Assembly: GCA_020632595.1 (NCBI GenBank)
Contig: JACKFF010000001.1
Span: 744,001 to 808,000 of the forward strand
Direction of reading: 5' to 3'
From: Nitrospiraceae bacterium
Lineage (GTDB): Bacteria > Nitrospirota > Nitrospiria > Nitrospirales > UBA8639
Length of the DNA: 64,000 nt
The notes beneath the pieces are model-generated. The model did no database searches and was not told where the DNA came from. It saw nothing but the letters and a program-made list of their open reading frames with translations. A program made the position numbers and the translations under genes. Shown one piece after another: positions 16,775 through 24,811 of the stretch (position 1 is the first letter of the stretch; the number at the start of each line of letters is the position of its first letter).

Positions 16775-17311
16775 ATGAACATAGGACATTCCACTCTGCC
16801 ACACATGAGAATTCCCGCACTGCTAAGAGGAAATATGATCGAATTGGATCTAGCGAGCCTGGAGGGACAATGGGGCATATTGTGTTGCCTTCCCAAACTT
16901 GAATTTTGCGATGCAGTGTTTCTCAATCAGTTTCGCAGAACCGTCCAAAAACAAGGCGCCCTCTTATTGGGTATGCAACACCCCGCTCACTTGCTTCACG
17001 GATCGCATTTTCCCACAACCAAAATCCTTTCCATCCCTTTATTGACTGACTCTACACACCGTTTAGGTCGAGCTCTGGGCTTATGGAGTCAACCTCGCTT
17101 TAACCAATGCCAGACCATCATCTTCGACCCAATGGGAGTGATCAGAAACAAACGGATCCATTCCTTCAACTGGCATGGCATGACCCTCCTATTGGGCATG
17201 TTAAAGCAATGTCAGGACTTTTCGCCTCAGCCACCTCAAGAACATATCGACAGTCCTGCCACAGCCAATTACATATTTGCTGGACAGAGTCTGAAAGCAA
17301 CCCTCTGTTGA
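16775..17311 (+). CDS. redoxin-fold protein (AhpC/TSA-like) without the canonical catalytic motif, copy 1
   Basis: A 178-residue protein with the redoxin outline: a core strand GILCCLP near residue 34, a middle LTDSTHRLGRALGL and a late TIIFDPMGVIRN. In true peroxiredoxins a Txx(x)C motif follows the core strand; here only FCDA is present, while a CC pair sits in the strand itself. ATG 16775 (GGAGG eight bases before) is preferred over 16760 because it aligns with the MKIG start of the paralogue at 19311. There is no signal peptide. A redox or peroxide role is inferred from the fold only. Confidence 0.62.
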   Translation: MNIGHSTLPHMRIPALLRGNMIELDLASLEGQWGILCCLPKLEFCDAVFLNQFRRTVQKQGALLLGMQHPAHLLHGSHFPTTKILSIPLLTDSTHRLGRALGLWSQPRFNQCQTIIFDPMGVIRNKRIHSFNWHGMTLLLGMLKQCQDFSPQPPQEHIDSPATANYIFAGQSLKATLC

Positions 17312-17354
17312 TATTTTATTCACAAATCAACCTCATACCGCTCAGGAGACACCT

Positions 17355-17561
17355 ATGCCACCAAGTCAACAACTCAAGCTGAACGTCTGTGACTGTAGTC
17401 GTATCCATCTCACCTATGGGTCGACCACCCTTCATTTCGAAAAAGAAGAGTTCCTCGCCTATGCAATGCAATTGACCAGAATGGCGGCTTACGTATCAAA
17501 TACCGCTGGGCTTCCAAAAGGACAAGGCCTCACCGACGCCAAATCCACGACTTGTCATTGA
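17355..17561 (+). CDS. small conserved-looking protein with CxC near the N-terminus
   Basis: A 68-residue protein starting at ATG 17355, with AGGAG seven bases upstream. It reads CDCSRIHLTYGSTTLHF followed by an acidic, helical EEFLAYAMQL segment. The 'CxC..hHhtyG..tlhf..eeF' pattern looks like a genuine small domain, but I cannot name it. It is 43 bases after the redoxin-like gene on the same strand, so it may be co-transcribed. Function unknown. Confidence 0.5.
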   Translation: MPPSQQLKLNVCDCSRIHLTYGSTTLHFEKEEFLAYAMQLTRMAAYVSNTAGLPKGQGLTDAKSTTCH

Positions 17562-17647
17562 GGAAAACATTTGTCATCCATCAAATGCGTTCAAGGAAAA
17601 CGTGCTTGATGACCCTTAATCTGGTGAAGGAATTCAAGGAACATCTC

Positions 17648-17782
17648 ATGAAACGAGATTCATTTATCATCGAAGGGGAAAAGCCCGTGTTCATTAGTTT
17701 GTCGGTATCCTTGGGATTCGTTTTTCTCAGCATCATTGGCCTTTGGGCATTGCCCGGAATCATGCTGCTCTTAAGCCAATAG
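17648..17782 (+). CDS. small membrane protein, one or two helices
   Basis: ATG 17648 (AAGGA seven bases upstream) gives 44 residues: a short polar head, then about 28 hydrophobic residues (VFISLSVSLGFVFLSIIGLW and on) with a Gly-Pro break. The frame is open back to 17552, but the upstream part is not protein-like. It is the last clear small gene of the redoxin cluster. Function unknown. Confidence 0.45.
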   Translation: MKRDSFIIEGEKPVFISLSVSLGFVFLSIIGLWALPGIMLLLSQ

Positions 17783-18323
17783 GATCATTTGGAATGGATT
17801 AAAGAATGGGAAAAAGTTGGCTGCAGGCTTTTTGAATTCATTTGACCGGTTTTGGTTGCCAAAGCCAAATCATGGTTAAGATACAAACGGAATGTCCAAT
17901 TCATGCCATGCTTTGCGATCTCCTTCCCAAGGATTTTATGGCCCTTGCCCATGACCATACGAAAAAGGGTATTCCTGATAATTTTTTTCCTGCACCTTAT
18001 TACGTGGTCGTAAGGGGCAGTACAAGGAATCGGGGAAATTGAACGCCAGCCCAGCATGGATGAGCAATGGGTTTTCACCATAGGGGTATGACGAGGATCA
18101 AGACGTCTCATTTGCCCAGCCGAATCCTGCCGTGGTTGATAGTCCTCTTACACAAACAGTCCAATGGATGGATCAAAAGGTGCGTCCCACTAACATGCAA
18201 GTATCGCAACATCTCAAGTCGACAGCTCGAAAGCCTGCTCTTGGCTTTTTTCCATTGGCAGTCCAGACAACATCACAAGCCATTTTTTTAATCAAAAGAT
18301 CCACAATAAAGAGGAGGCTTTTC

Positions 18324-18398
18324 ATGCAATCAGGTCCTCACCAGCCAGTGAATAAACCCCGGGGGCCTTTTCCCGGCCTACCCCAGGGTCCTAGGTAA
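18324..18398 (+). CDS. possible proline-rich microprotein
   Basis: ATG 18324 to TAA 18396-18398 gives 24 residues, with seven prolines and two PGLPQG/PFPG-like units. The ribosome binding site GAGGAGG lies eight bases upstream, stronger than for most genes here. It is far below the usual gene length and stands alone, so it may be chance. No known family. Confidence 0.3.
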   Translation: MQSGPHQPVNKPRGPFPGLPQGPR

Positions 18399-19123
18399 GG
18401 TTTTTCATGAAACCATTTGCTCGGTATCCGAAAGGGTCTCATTTTTTTAACTTTAGTCCCTCTCAATCCTCAAGATAGAGCGCACAGGACTGAACCAGCC
18501 ATTCCAGGCATCCGGTCATCGCACTACGAGGGGATTAATATGGGAGCGCAATGATGATTGGTTATTTTACAACCCGCTGATAATGAAACCTCTGCCCAGA
18601 AGTCCACCACTCCATATCTCAGTTCAGGAATGCAGCCTTCAAGAAAACCAGCTTTTGACTCCTTAATCATGAAATCGGAGGCCTAACGTTGAAGAAGGGC
18701 CACTTACCTTTTCCTTCTTCCTTATTTGGACGAGGGAAAAATGACCTGTCAAAAGATGGAATATGCCCCAAGCAGAAAGCAACCAAGGTCTCGCACAAAA
18801 GATACCGTAACCCGACAATTATATTTGCGAAAATGGAGATAAAAAATACGGGAGGGTATATGGTGACTTGTTGAATGGAGAACAACAACTACTACAACTT
18901 GTTTTTAACAAACCTGTCTGCAGAGGGGGTCTTATTTATAGATCTCCTTCAAAGCAGCGCCACATCTAATAGCCCGATTGTCTATATTCATCCAGTTATT
19001 CATTCACTCCATAAATAAGAAGGCGAAATCTCTAGTCCACCATGCCTTACTCCTGATTCTTCAATTTTCCCCTCTCGTGTTTTCTCCCTGAAATTTATTT
19101 TTTTCAAATGAATAGGACCAAAA

Positions 19124-19153
19124 TTGACAACCCATTCTCTTTTTGGGTATCTT
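19124..19153 (+). promoter_or_regulatory. sigma-70-type promoter upstream of redoxin copy 2
   Basis: TTGACA at 19124-19129 and TATCTT at 19148-19153 are 18 bases apart. An AT-rich, partly palindromic stretch with a GATAAT unit follows (19156-19184) and might be a Fur-family site. The gene starts at 19311, leaving a leader of about 150 bases. Confidence 0.4.
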
Positions 19154-19310
19154 TAATGAAATTGATAATAGGTTTCAAAATCATAAAATTGACGAAAATA
19201 TATTAGGCATTCCAACCAAATGCTCACACATAAGCGTCCGGACACAACATTGCAATGCCTGATTTGTTGGGACCCAGAAGGTTTTTACTGATTACGAAGG
19301 AGGAAACAGC

Positions 19311-19841
19311 ATGAAGATCGGAACACGCGCACCAATGTGGAAAACCCCATGCTTGGTAAATGGCAAATGGCAGTATCTTCCCCTAACGGCGTTTGGAGGA
19401 ACACAGTTTGTGCTCTGTTGCTTACCTGCCTTTACTGAAACCGCTGCATGGTTGCTTGACCAAGAGGTCAACCGGTTTCATGCAGGAGGAATCGTACTCG
19501 CGGTCTTAGTACCTGACAGTGCCTTTCTTGAGAATTCCTGGTGTCGCCATCCTCAACACTTTGGCCTTCCATTTCTGACTGATCCTCTCAATCGTTTGGG
19601 ACGTTCCCTACACCTCTCAGCCTCCTTACCGCCCCATCGATGCGAAACATTATTTTTTGACCATCGCTGCTGCCTACAATTTCGCCTGTTCCATGACCTC
19701 AACCTCCGAGGTATCACCACAGTGGCGGAGGTTGCAGAAAGTGATTTCTGTCGGAACTCTGCTCAAGCCAGTCTTGAGTCCAGGCTTCCCTTCGACCAAC
19801 TTTTGCCACACTGCTCATCATTTGAGGCTCCAACAGGCTGA
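19311..19841 (+). CDS. redoxin-fold protein without the catalytic cysteine motif, copy 2
   Basis: A 176-residue paralogue of the protein at 16775: both start M[KN]IG, share the LCCLP core strand and a FLTDPLNRLGRSLHL-like middle, and have a C-ET-FFD strand near residue 120. In this copy the peroxidatic position is replaced (PAFTETAAW), so a classical peroxiredoxin reaction is unlikely. AAGGAGG lies eight bases before ATG 19311. There is no signal peptide. It is followed after 52 bases by the PIN/TRAM membrane protein. Its role is unknown. Confidence 0.62.
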   Translation: MKIGTRAPMWKTPCLVNGKWQYLPLTAFGGTQFVLCCLPAFTETAAWLLDQEVNRFHAGGIVLAVLVPDSAFLENSWCRHPQHFGLPFLTDPLNRLGRSLHLSASLPPHRCETLFFDHRCCLQFRLFHDLNLRGITTVAEVAESDFCRNSAQASLESRLPFDQLLPHCSSFEAPTG

Positions 19842-19893
19842 AACTCCTCCCCCATCAATGGAATTCTGTAGCAACCCTTGAAGGAGAAACTTT

Positions 19894-21066
19894 ATGATGC
19901 TTACGCCAGCCTCTGCGTTATCCCCAGTTTCAAAAACCCCATTTCTTTCCATTCACCAATGGCTGTACCTCTTCTTGTGCCTAATGGTGGGAATGTATGC
20001 TGGTTTTGGCCAAACAACCTCTCAGTGGACCGATGCCCTTCCAGACATGGTTGTCGGGGGCTTCGCAGGCTTGTTGGTCGGCTTCCTGGCTCTGTGGTTA
20101 GAACGACATCTGACGGCATGCCACCGCTCTACCTTGATTGGTGGGAGTCTTGGCCTCATCGTTGCCCTGACGGCGATCGGTTTTGTTGTGATCATGGGAA
20201 TGGGGACAGGGCTGCTCCAACTGTCTTCTCTTACCCCGTGGATCAGGCTGCCTATCTTTCTTCTCTTTCCCTACCTCGGGCTGATGGTCGGTATTCACAT
20301 CTCCAACATACTGCTGCCGGCCCCACAAGCGGAACAAGCAAAAGATTCCCCTCCTCGCGCCTCGCTACCCCCATCGAACACCCTTCAAAAATTGCTGGAT
20401 TCTAGCGCCATAATCGATGGCCGAATACTCCCTCTCTGCACCACAGGTTTTTTGGAAGGTCCTTTCCTGGTTCCCAAAAGTATTCTGCATGAACTCCAAA
20501 CCTTAGCCGACTCCGCTCACCCATCTAAACGAATTAAGGGGAAGCGTGGCTTGGATATCTTATCCCAACTTCAGCAACTGCCGAATATGGAGGTGGTGAT
20601 CATCGAGGATTGGGACCCCGACATATCAGCGGTGGACCATCAACTCATCGCCATAGCCAAAAACCGTGAAGCCAAGATCGTGACCAACGATTGGAATTTG
20701 GCAAAAGTCGCATCAGTTCAAGGTGTGCTCTCCCTCAACGTCAACGAACTTACCTACCAATTACGCCCTTTAGTTTTGCCTGGCGAAACCATTCGAGTCT
20801 TCATTCACAAAGAGGGTCAGGGGCAAGAGCAGGGAATTGCCCATCTCGATGATGGCACGATGGTCGTCGTCGACCACGGTGCCCCTTTAGTCGGTCAAGC
20901 GGTTGAGGTGGTAGTGACCCGGTTCATGCAAACCAACACGGGACGGATGATTTTTTCAACTCCCCAGTCCAAAACCTCTCCATTGTTTGTCAATCTCCAA
21001 CCACTTCTCAGGGATTCAGAGGTGGTTTCGGGATACTCTCGCAGCCTCGTGGAAGATCATAGATGA
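19894..21066 (+). CDS. PIN and TRAM domain integral membrane protein (YacL-like)
   Basis: A 390-residue protein. Four membrane segments lie in residues 20-150, then a PIN nuclease domain (about 165-290) with acidic positions in LLDSSAIIDGRI, the central VDHQLIAIAK and IVTNDWNLAKVA, then a TRAM RNA-binding domain (about 295-355) with GEGHAHL-like HLDDGTMVVVDHG. YacL-type proteins are thought to be membrane-bound RNases. All four usual acidic positions seem present. ATG 19894 has AAGGAG eight bases upstream. In other bacteria such genes often sit near ispD/ispF or cysS; none is near here. Confidence 0.88.
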   Translation: MMLTPASALSPVSKTPFLSIHQWLYLFLCLMVGMYAGFGQTTSQWTDALPDMVVGGFAGLLVGFLALWLERHLTACHRSTLIGGSLGLIVALTAIGFVVIMGMGTGLLQLSSLTPWIRLPIFLLFPYLGLMVGIHISNILLPAPQAEQAKDSPPRASLPPSNTLQKLLDSSAIIDGRILPLCTTGFLEGPFLVPKSILHELQTLADSAHPSKRIKGKRGLDILSQLQQLPNMEVVIIEDWDPDISAVDHQLIAIAKNREAKIVTNDWNLAKVASVQGVLSLNVNELTYQLRPLVLPGETIRVFIHKEGQGQEQGIAHLDDGTMVVVDHGAPLVGQAVEVVVTRFMQTNTGRMIFSTPQSKTSPLFVNLQPLLRDSEVVSGYSRSLVEDHR

Positions 21067-21289
21067 TGATGGATAAGGAAGGACAGATGCCACTACCACC
21101 CAAACACGTTTTTATGATGCGACATCAATATTTATTGATCTGGAGGTTTCCACTAACCGAACTGTCAGTCTATCCCGGAGAGGGCTCTTCCCCTCTTCAA
21201 GCTAGTGGGGGGCCCATTCGCACTCCTGGGTCCCCTGCTTTCTTTGATGCTGACCTTCGACACGAATCACCTTAAGAAAGGAATCAACC

Positions 21290-21463
21290 ATGTCATTTCA
21301 ACGTTGTCCTCAATGCCAGAAAAGTACACTTGCACCAACCGGAGCCTTTTGGTGCTGTACGAATTGCGGATCTGCAATTACTTCTCAGGCCCTAACCGCC
21401 ATAAGGGAATCAGTCAAAACCAGAGGCCATCGGCACACCCACCTCATCCATGAAATTCCCTAA
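21290..21463 (+). CDS. small zinc-ribbon protein
   Basis: ATG 21290 (AAAGGA eight bases upstream) to TAA 21461-21463 gives 57 residues. Two knuckles, CPQC at 6-9 and CTNC at 23-26, form a four-cysteine zinc ribbon; a basic, histidine-rich tail (RGHRHTHLIHEIP) follows. It is smaller than known ribosomal or RNA polymerase ribbons, and I cannot name the family. Role unknown; nucleic acid or metal binding is likely. Confidence 0.5.
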   Translation: MSFQRCPQCQKSTLAPTGAFWCCTNCGSAITSQALTAIRESVKTRGHRHTHLIHEIP

Positions 21464-21708
21464 TGCTCTATTGAAAGACTAGGTTAGTCTTCAAAGATGC
21501 TGAGTTCATTACATCCTGTGAGCCATGGCGAACACGTGGCACCCATACAGAATTACCCAATACCTGGAGACGACCGGCCTCGTCTTTTGCCCATGGCGCC
21601 ACGAAAGCACTCGTGGAAAACCAACCGATCGGGATCAAAGCCAAGCTTCCATCTTCTGATCGATATCTTGAATGAGAAGCATTCTTTTCCCAGAATGACC
21701 TATCTGTT

Positions 21709-21996
21709 ATGCTAGTGACCATGAGTGATTTCCTCACACACTACTTCCCCCGTCAAGAAATACTTTTTGCATTGATACTCCTTTCCATTGGCTGCACAAC
21801 TCAACTGTATTGGGCTAAATCAGATGCCCAACCAGGTGAATTTGAGGAGGATGTCAGGCAATGCCGCCAATCATTAATTTCCAACCCTGACGAGAAGGGG
21901 ATTTCCGAAACCCTCTCCCGTGTATTTAAACTTTCTGAAGATGCCGTAGGACAATGCCTAATGGCCAAAGGCTGGTTTTTGGCTGAAAAACCCTAA
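21709..21996 (+). CDS. small lipoprotein with C-terminal KGWFLAEKP motif, paralogue of the protein at 12568
   Basis: A 95-residue protein with a hydrophobic stretch ending IGC (lipobox Cys near residue 29), then LYWAKSDAQ, GEFEEDVRQCR, an acidic helical part and QCLMAKGWFLAEKP. It shares the layout, both later cysteines and the last nine residues with the protein at 12568. Starts at 21709 or 21721 are both possible; neither has a clear ribosome binding site. The function is unknown; the two copies 9 kb apart suggest a small paralogous family. Confidence 0.65.
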   Translation: MLVTMSDFLTHYFPRQEILFALILLSIGCTTQLYWAKSDAQPGEFEEDVRQCRQSLISNPDEKGISETLSRVFKLSEDAVGQCLMAKGWFLAEKP

Positions 21997-22062
21997 TCCA
22001 AATGCCCTCTTCGATTACTCACCAGGCCAGCAAATGGTGCGTATACGCAGGATCGCCCTAAA

Positions 22063-24768
22063 TTATTCATCCAGAAATTGATCAACCGCCGCATGAAGAG
22101 TATGTTGAATTTCCTCACAGTCCTTACCGGACAGGATTTTTTCTCCCTGAGAATTGGTCACATAAAAGACATCGGCCACCTGATCTAACCTGGTCCCGAT
22201 TCTGGCCATATGAATTGACAGACCCAATTGAACCAGCGTTTTGGCGATCACAAAGAGCAACCCTTGCTTGTCATCGGCAAAGACGTCAATCACCGTAAAG
22301 GCATCTGAGAGCCCTTGATCAATATGGACCTCCGTGGGATGCCGGCCAGTAGGAAATAGACGACCAAAAGCCATGCGCCGTCGTCGTTCAACCATTTGGT
22401 GAACTAATTGTCTTCCCTCCACGACCTCTTGAATTTCCTTCGCCACTTCCTCCAGGCGCCAGGCAGATGGCGGCCCTTCATAGTCTGAATCATGGACCGA
22501 AAACACATCCCACACCGTGCCATCCTTTAGTGTCATAATCTGCGCTTCCAATACCTGCAAACCCATGGCGGCTAACACTCCGGCCACTTGCATAAAAATA
22601 CCTGGTTTGGTCTGTTCACGGGTGATCAGAACATACTCCGAAACTCCTGATGCCTGATTGAATCTGGCTTCTACATGAGTCGGCTTGACAGGTAAAGAAC
22701 GAATGGCTAGGAGATACGCCGCCATTTGGTCAACCGGTGTCGACTGAACGTACCGGCTGGGAAGTTGTTGAAGTTTGGCGTTCACCCATTCCGACCAGTC
22801 AGGTTCAGGAGAATGTCCCTCGCTTCGATCGGCCTTTAAAATCTTAATAAGTTTGTCTCGAGTTTCTGGGGAAATATTCTTACTTCCATCACCGGAATTT
22901 GATGAACCTGCATCCCCGGCAAGCTCTGCGTAGGTCAGGGAATACAGTTCCCCTAATAAGGACTCTTTCCATTTCGTCATCACCTCAGGTCCCACCGCTG
23001 ATATATCTGCAATAGTCAGAATAAACAGTTTTTGAAGCATCCCGACTGTTTTTACCAATCGGGCAAATGTGACAATGGTTTTAGGATCGTTAAGATCTCG
23101 ACGAAAAGCCGTATGCGACATCTGCAAGTGATGGCGAACCAGGAATGCGAGAGTCTGCCGTTCCTTCTCAGATAAATCCAACCGATCAGCTGTTAAATGG
23201 GCAATTTCCTGACCGACTTCACTATGATCCCCAGGACGCCCTTTGCCTAAATCATGCAGCAACAGCGCCAGATGCAAAATGTCTTTATCAGGGATGTTTC
23301 GGTATACCTCTCCGATGATCCCTTGATGATTTTGAAGCCGTTCCGCTTCCCTCACTGCGAGCAGACTGTGCTCATCGACCGTGTATTTATGATATTGATT
23401 GAACTGCATGAGGCCACGTACTCGAGAGAATGCCGGCACGAGCTTTTCCAGCAGACTAGCCTGATGCATGGCCTCAAGAATTTGAGCTATCCGACCGGGG
23501 CTTGACAGAATTTGCCGAAAAAGCCCACTCACCGGCTTGGTATGAAACCCCTCATTGGGTAGGGTTCCCATGTGCTGAGACAATTCATTGAGAATGCGCG
23601 AATCAATAGGGACTGCTTGACGATGAGATGTCACAAATAACCTCAGGAGCAACATGGGGCTTTCCATCACCTCGAGGAGTTTATCCGTCTGAATTGTCAG
23701 CCGGTTTTCCAGAATACGGAAGTGCCCCTCAATTAATGGGGGAGGCCACCATTGGCGAACCCGGTCCAGCCAGGATTCCTCTCTGGCTTGATCAAGAAAC
23801 CGCCGCCCACGATCAAACAACCCGGTCGTATGACGGAAATACACTTGCATAAATTGCTCAACGGCCAATAAATGAGGATGATCCACAAATCCCCAAAGTG
23901 CAGAAAGCCGAACCTGATCGTCGAAGGTGAGGATATCTTGAGCCCGTCCCGCTTCAAAATGCAAAAAACACCGAACTCGCCAAAGAAATTCCTGTGCTTC
24001 CTGCAGAACCTGATAATCCTGAATAGCAATTATTCCCCGATTCGAGAGCTCTTGAATCGTCCCCGCTCCATATCGAGCCAGGCCAACCCATTGCAGCAAA
24101 TGCAGATCACGAAGCCCCCCCTTACTTTTTTTAATATTCGGTTCCAGCATAAAGACCGTCTCACCAAACTTGGCATACTCCTTCTCACGCTCTTGAATTT
24201 TATCCAGCACAAACCGTTGCGCCCGTTTCTTGATGCTCCGACGTTCGAATTTTCTTTGAAACTCCTGAAACACTGAAGCACTGCCGATCAGAAATCTGGA
24301 TTCCATCAGTGAGGTACAGGCAGCTAGATCGGCCTCTGCAATCGTTAGACATTCGGCGAGGGTACGCACACTATGCCCAACTTGAAACCCAAGATCCCAA
24401 AGTCGGTGAAAGACTCCCGCAGACAGTGCCTCAGCGACCTCCCCTTGATTGCCCTGAGTGAGAATCATTACATCGATGTCGGAATAGGGAGCTAACTCCC
24501 GACGCCCATACCCCCCCATGGCCACTAAACAACACTGCTGCCATCCAGCTCGCACACCGGCATTGCCTTGCTGAATGACCTCCCGAAACCGCGCGATCAG
24601 TAAAGCATCCATGAAATCCGAAAAAGCCTGGGTAATCTCACTGCCGGTCGCTCCTTCAATTAAGCGTTGTCGAAGAACCTCCCGCTGGGACTGGAGAACA
24701 TCTAGCCCCAGAGAGGCTTCCTTGTGTCCCGTCAAACCGTTAGGTGGCACAGACATCCCTTCACTCAT
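22063..24768 (-). CDS. glnD: bifunctional uridylyltransferase / uridylyl-removing enzyme GlnD
   Basis: Adds UMP to, and removes it from, PII proteins in response to glutamine, setting nitrogen metabolism. Domains in order: nucleotidyltransferase (GGYGRRELAPYSDIDVMIL near residue 90), a helical PII-uridylyltransferase region, an HD domain (HDLGKGRPGDHSEVG near 510), then two ACT domains (about 710-790 and 825-900). All key acidic and histidine residues seen. Length about 900 residues, as expected. ATG 24768 follows GGGAG by nine bases; the TTG at 24777 is less likely. It lies 43 bases after nadE and is probably read from the nadE promoter, so it would share the attenuated leader. Confidence 0.96.
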   Translation of the reverse strand: MSEGMSVPPNGLTGHKEASLGLDVLQSQREVLRQRLIEGATGSEITQAFSDFMDALLIARFREVIQQGNAGVRAGWQQCCLVAMGGYGRRELAPYSDIDVMILTQGNQGEVAEALSAGVFHRLWDLGFQVGHSVRTLAECLTIAEADLAACTSLMESRFLIGSASVFQEFQRKFERRSIKKRAQRFVLDKIQEREKEYAKFGETVFMLEPNIKKSKGGLRDLHLLQWVGLARYGAGTIQELSNRGIIAIQDYQVLQEAQEFLWRVRCFLHFEAGRAQDILTFDDQVRLSALWGFVDHPHLLAVEQFMQVYFRHTTGLFDRGRRFLDQAREESWLDRVRQWWPPPLIEGHFRILENRLTIQTDKLLEVMESPMLLLRLFVTSHRQAVPIDSRILNELSQHMGTLPNEGFHTKPVSGLFRQILSSPGRIAQILEAMHQASLLEKLVPAFSRVRGLMQFNQYHKYTVDEHSLLAVREAERLQNHQGIIGEVYRNIPDKDILHLALLLHDLGKGRPGDHSEVGQEIAHLTADRLDLSEKERQTLAFLVRHHLQMSHTAFRRDLNDPKTIVTFARLVKTVGMLQKLFILTIADISAVGPEVMTKWKESLLGELYSLTYAELAGDAGSSNSGDGSKNISPETRDKLIKILKADRSEGHSPEPDWSEWVNAKLQQLPSRYVQSTPVDQMAAYLLAIRSLPVKPTHVEARFNQASGVSEYVLITREQTKPGIFMQVAGVLAAMGLQVLEAQIMTLKDGTVWDVFSVHDSDYEGPPSAWRLEEVAKEIQEVVEGRQLVHQMVERRRRMAFGRLFPTGRHPTEVHIDQGLSDAFTVIDVFADDKQGLLFVIAKTLVQLGLSIHMARIGTRLDQVADVFYVTNSQGEKILSGKDCEEIQHTLHAAVDQFLDE

Positions 24769-24811
24769 CGATGGCAACTCCCGCCAACACTAAACCTGTC
24801 ACACATTCAGA

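Larger units (their letters stand above)
17783..19310. other. 1.5 kb largely non-coding stretch
   Basis: Only short frames are present (for example 17872-18042 and 18689-18874 on +, the second with GGAGG before a TTG). None has a recognisable family. One 24-codon frame with a strong ribosome binding site and one promoter are listed separately. The rest shows no repeats, RNA genes or long palindromes that I could see. Confidence 0.4.

Noticed and set aside
21468..21737. Open frame of 89 codons on the minus strand (GNSVWVPRVRHGSQDV)
   Set aside because: It has some protein-like look, but no start signal and no family I can name; too weak to list as a gene.
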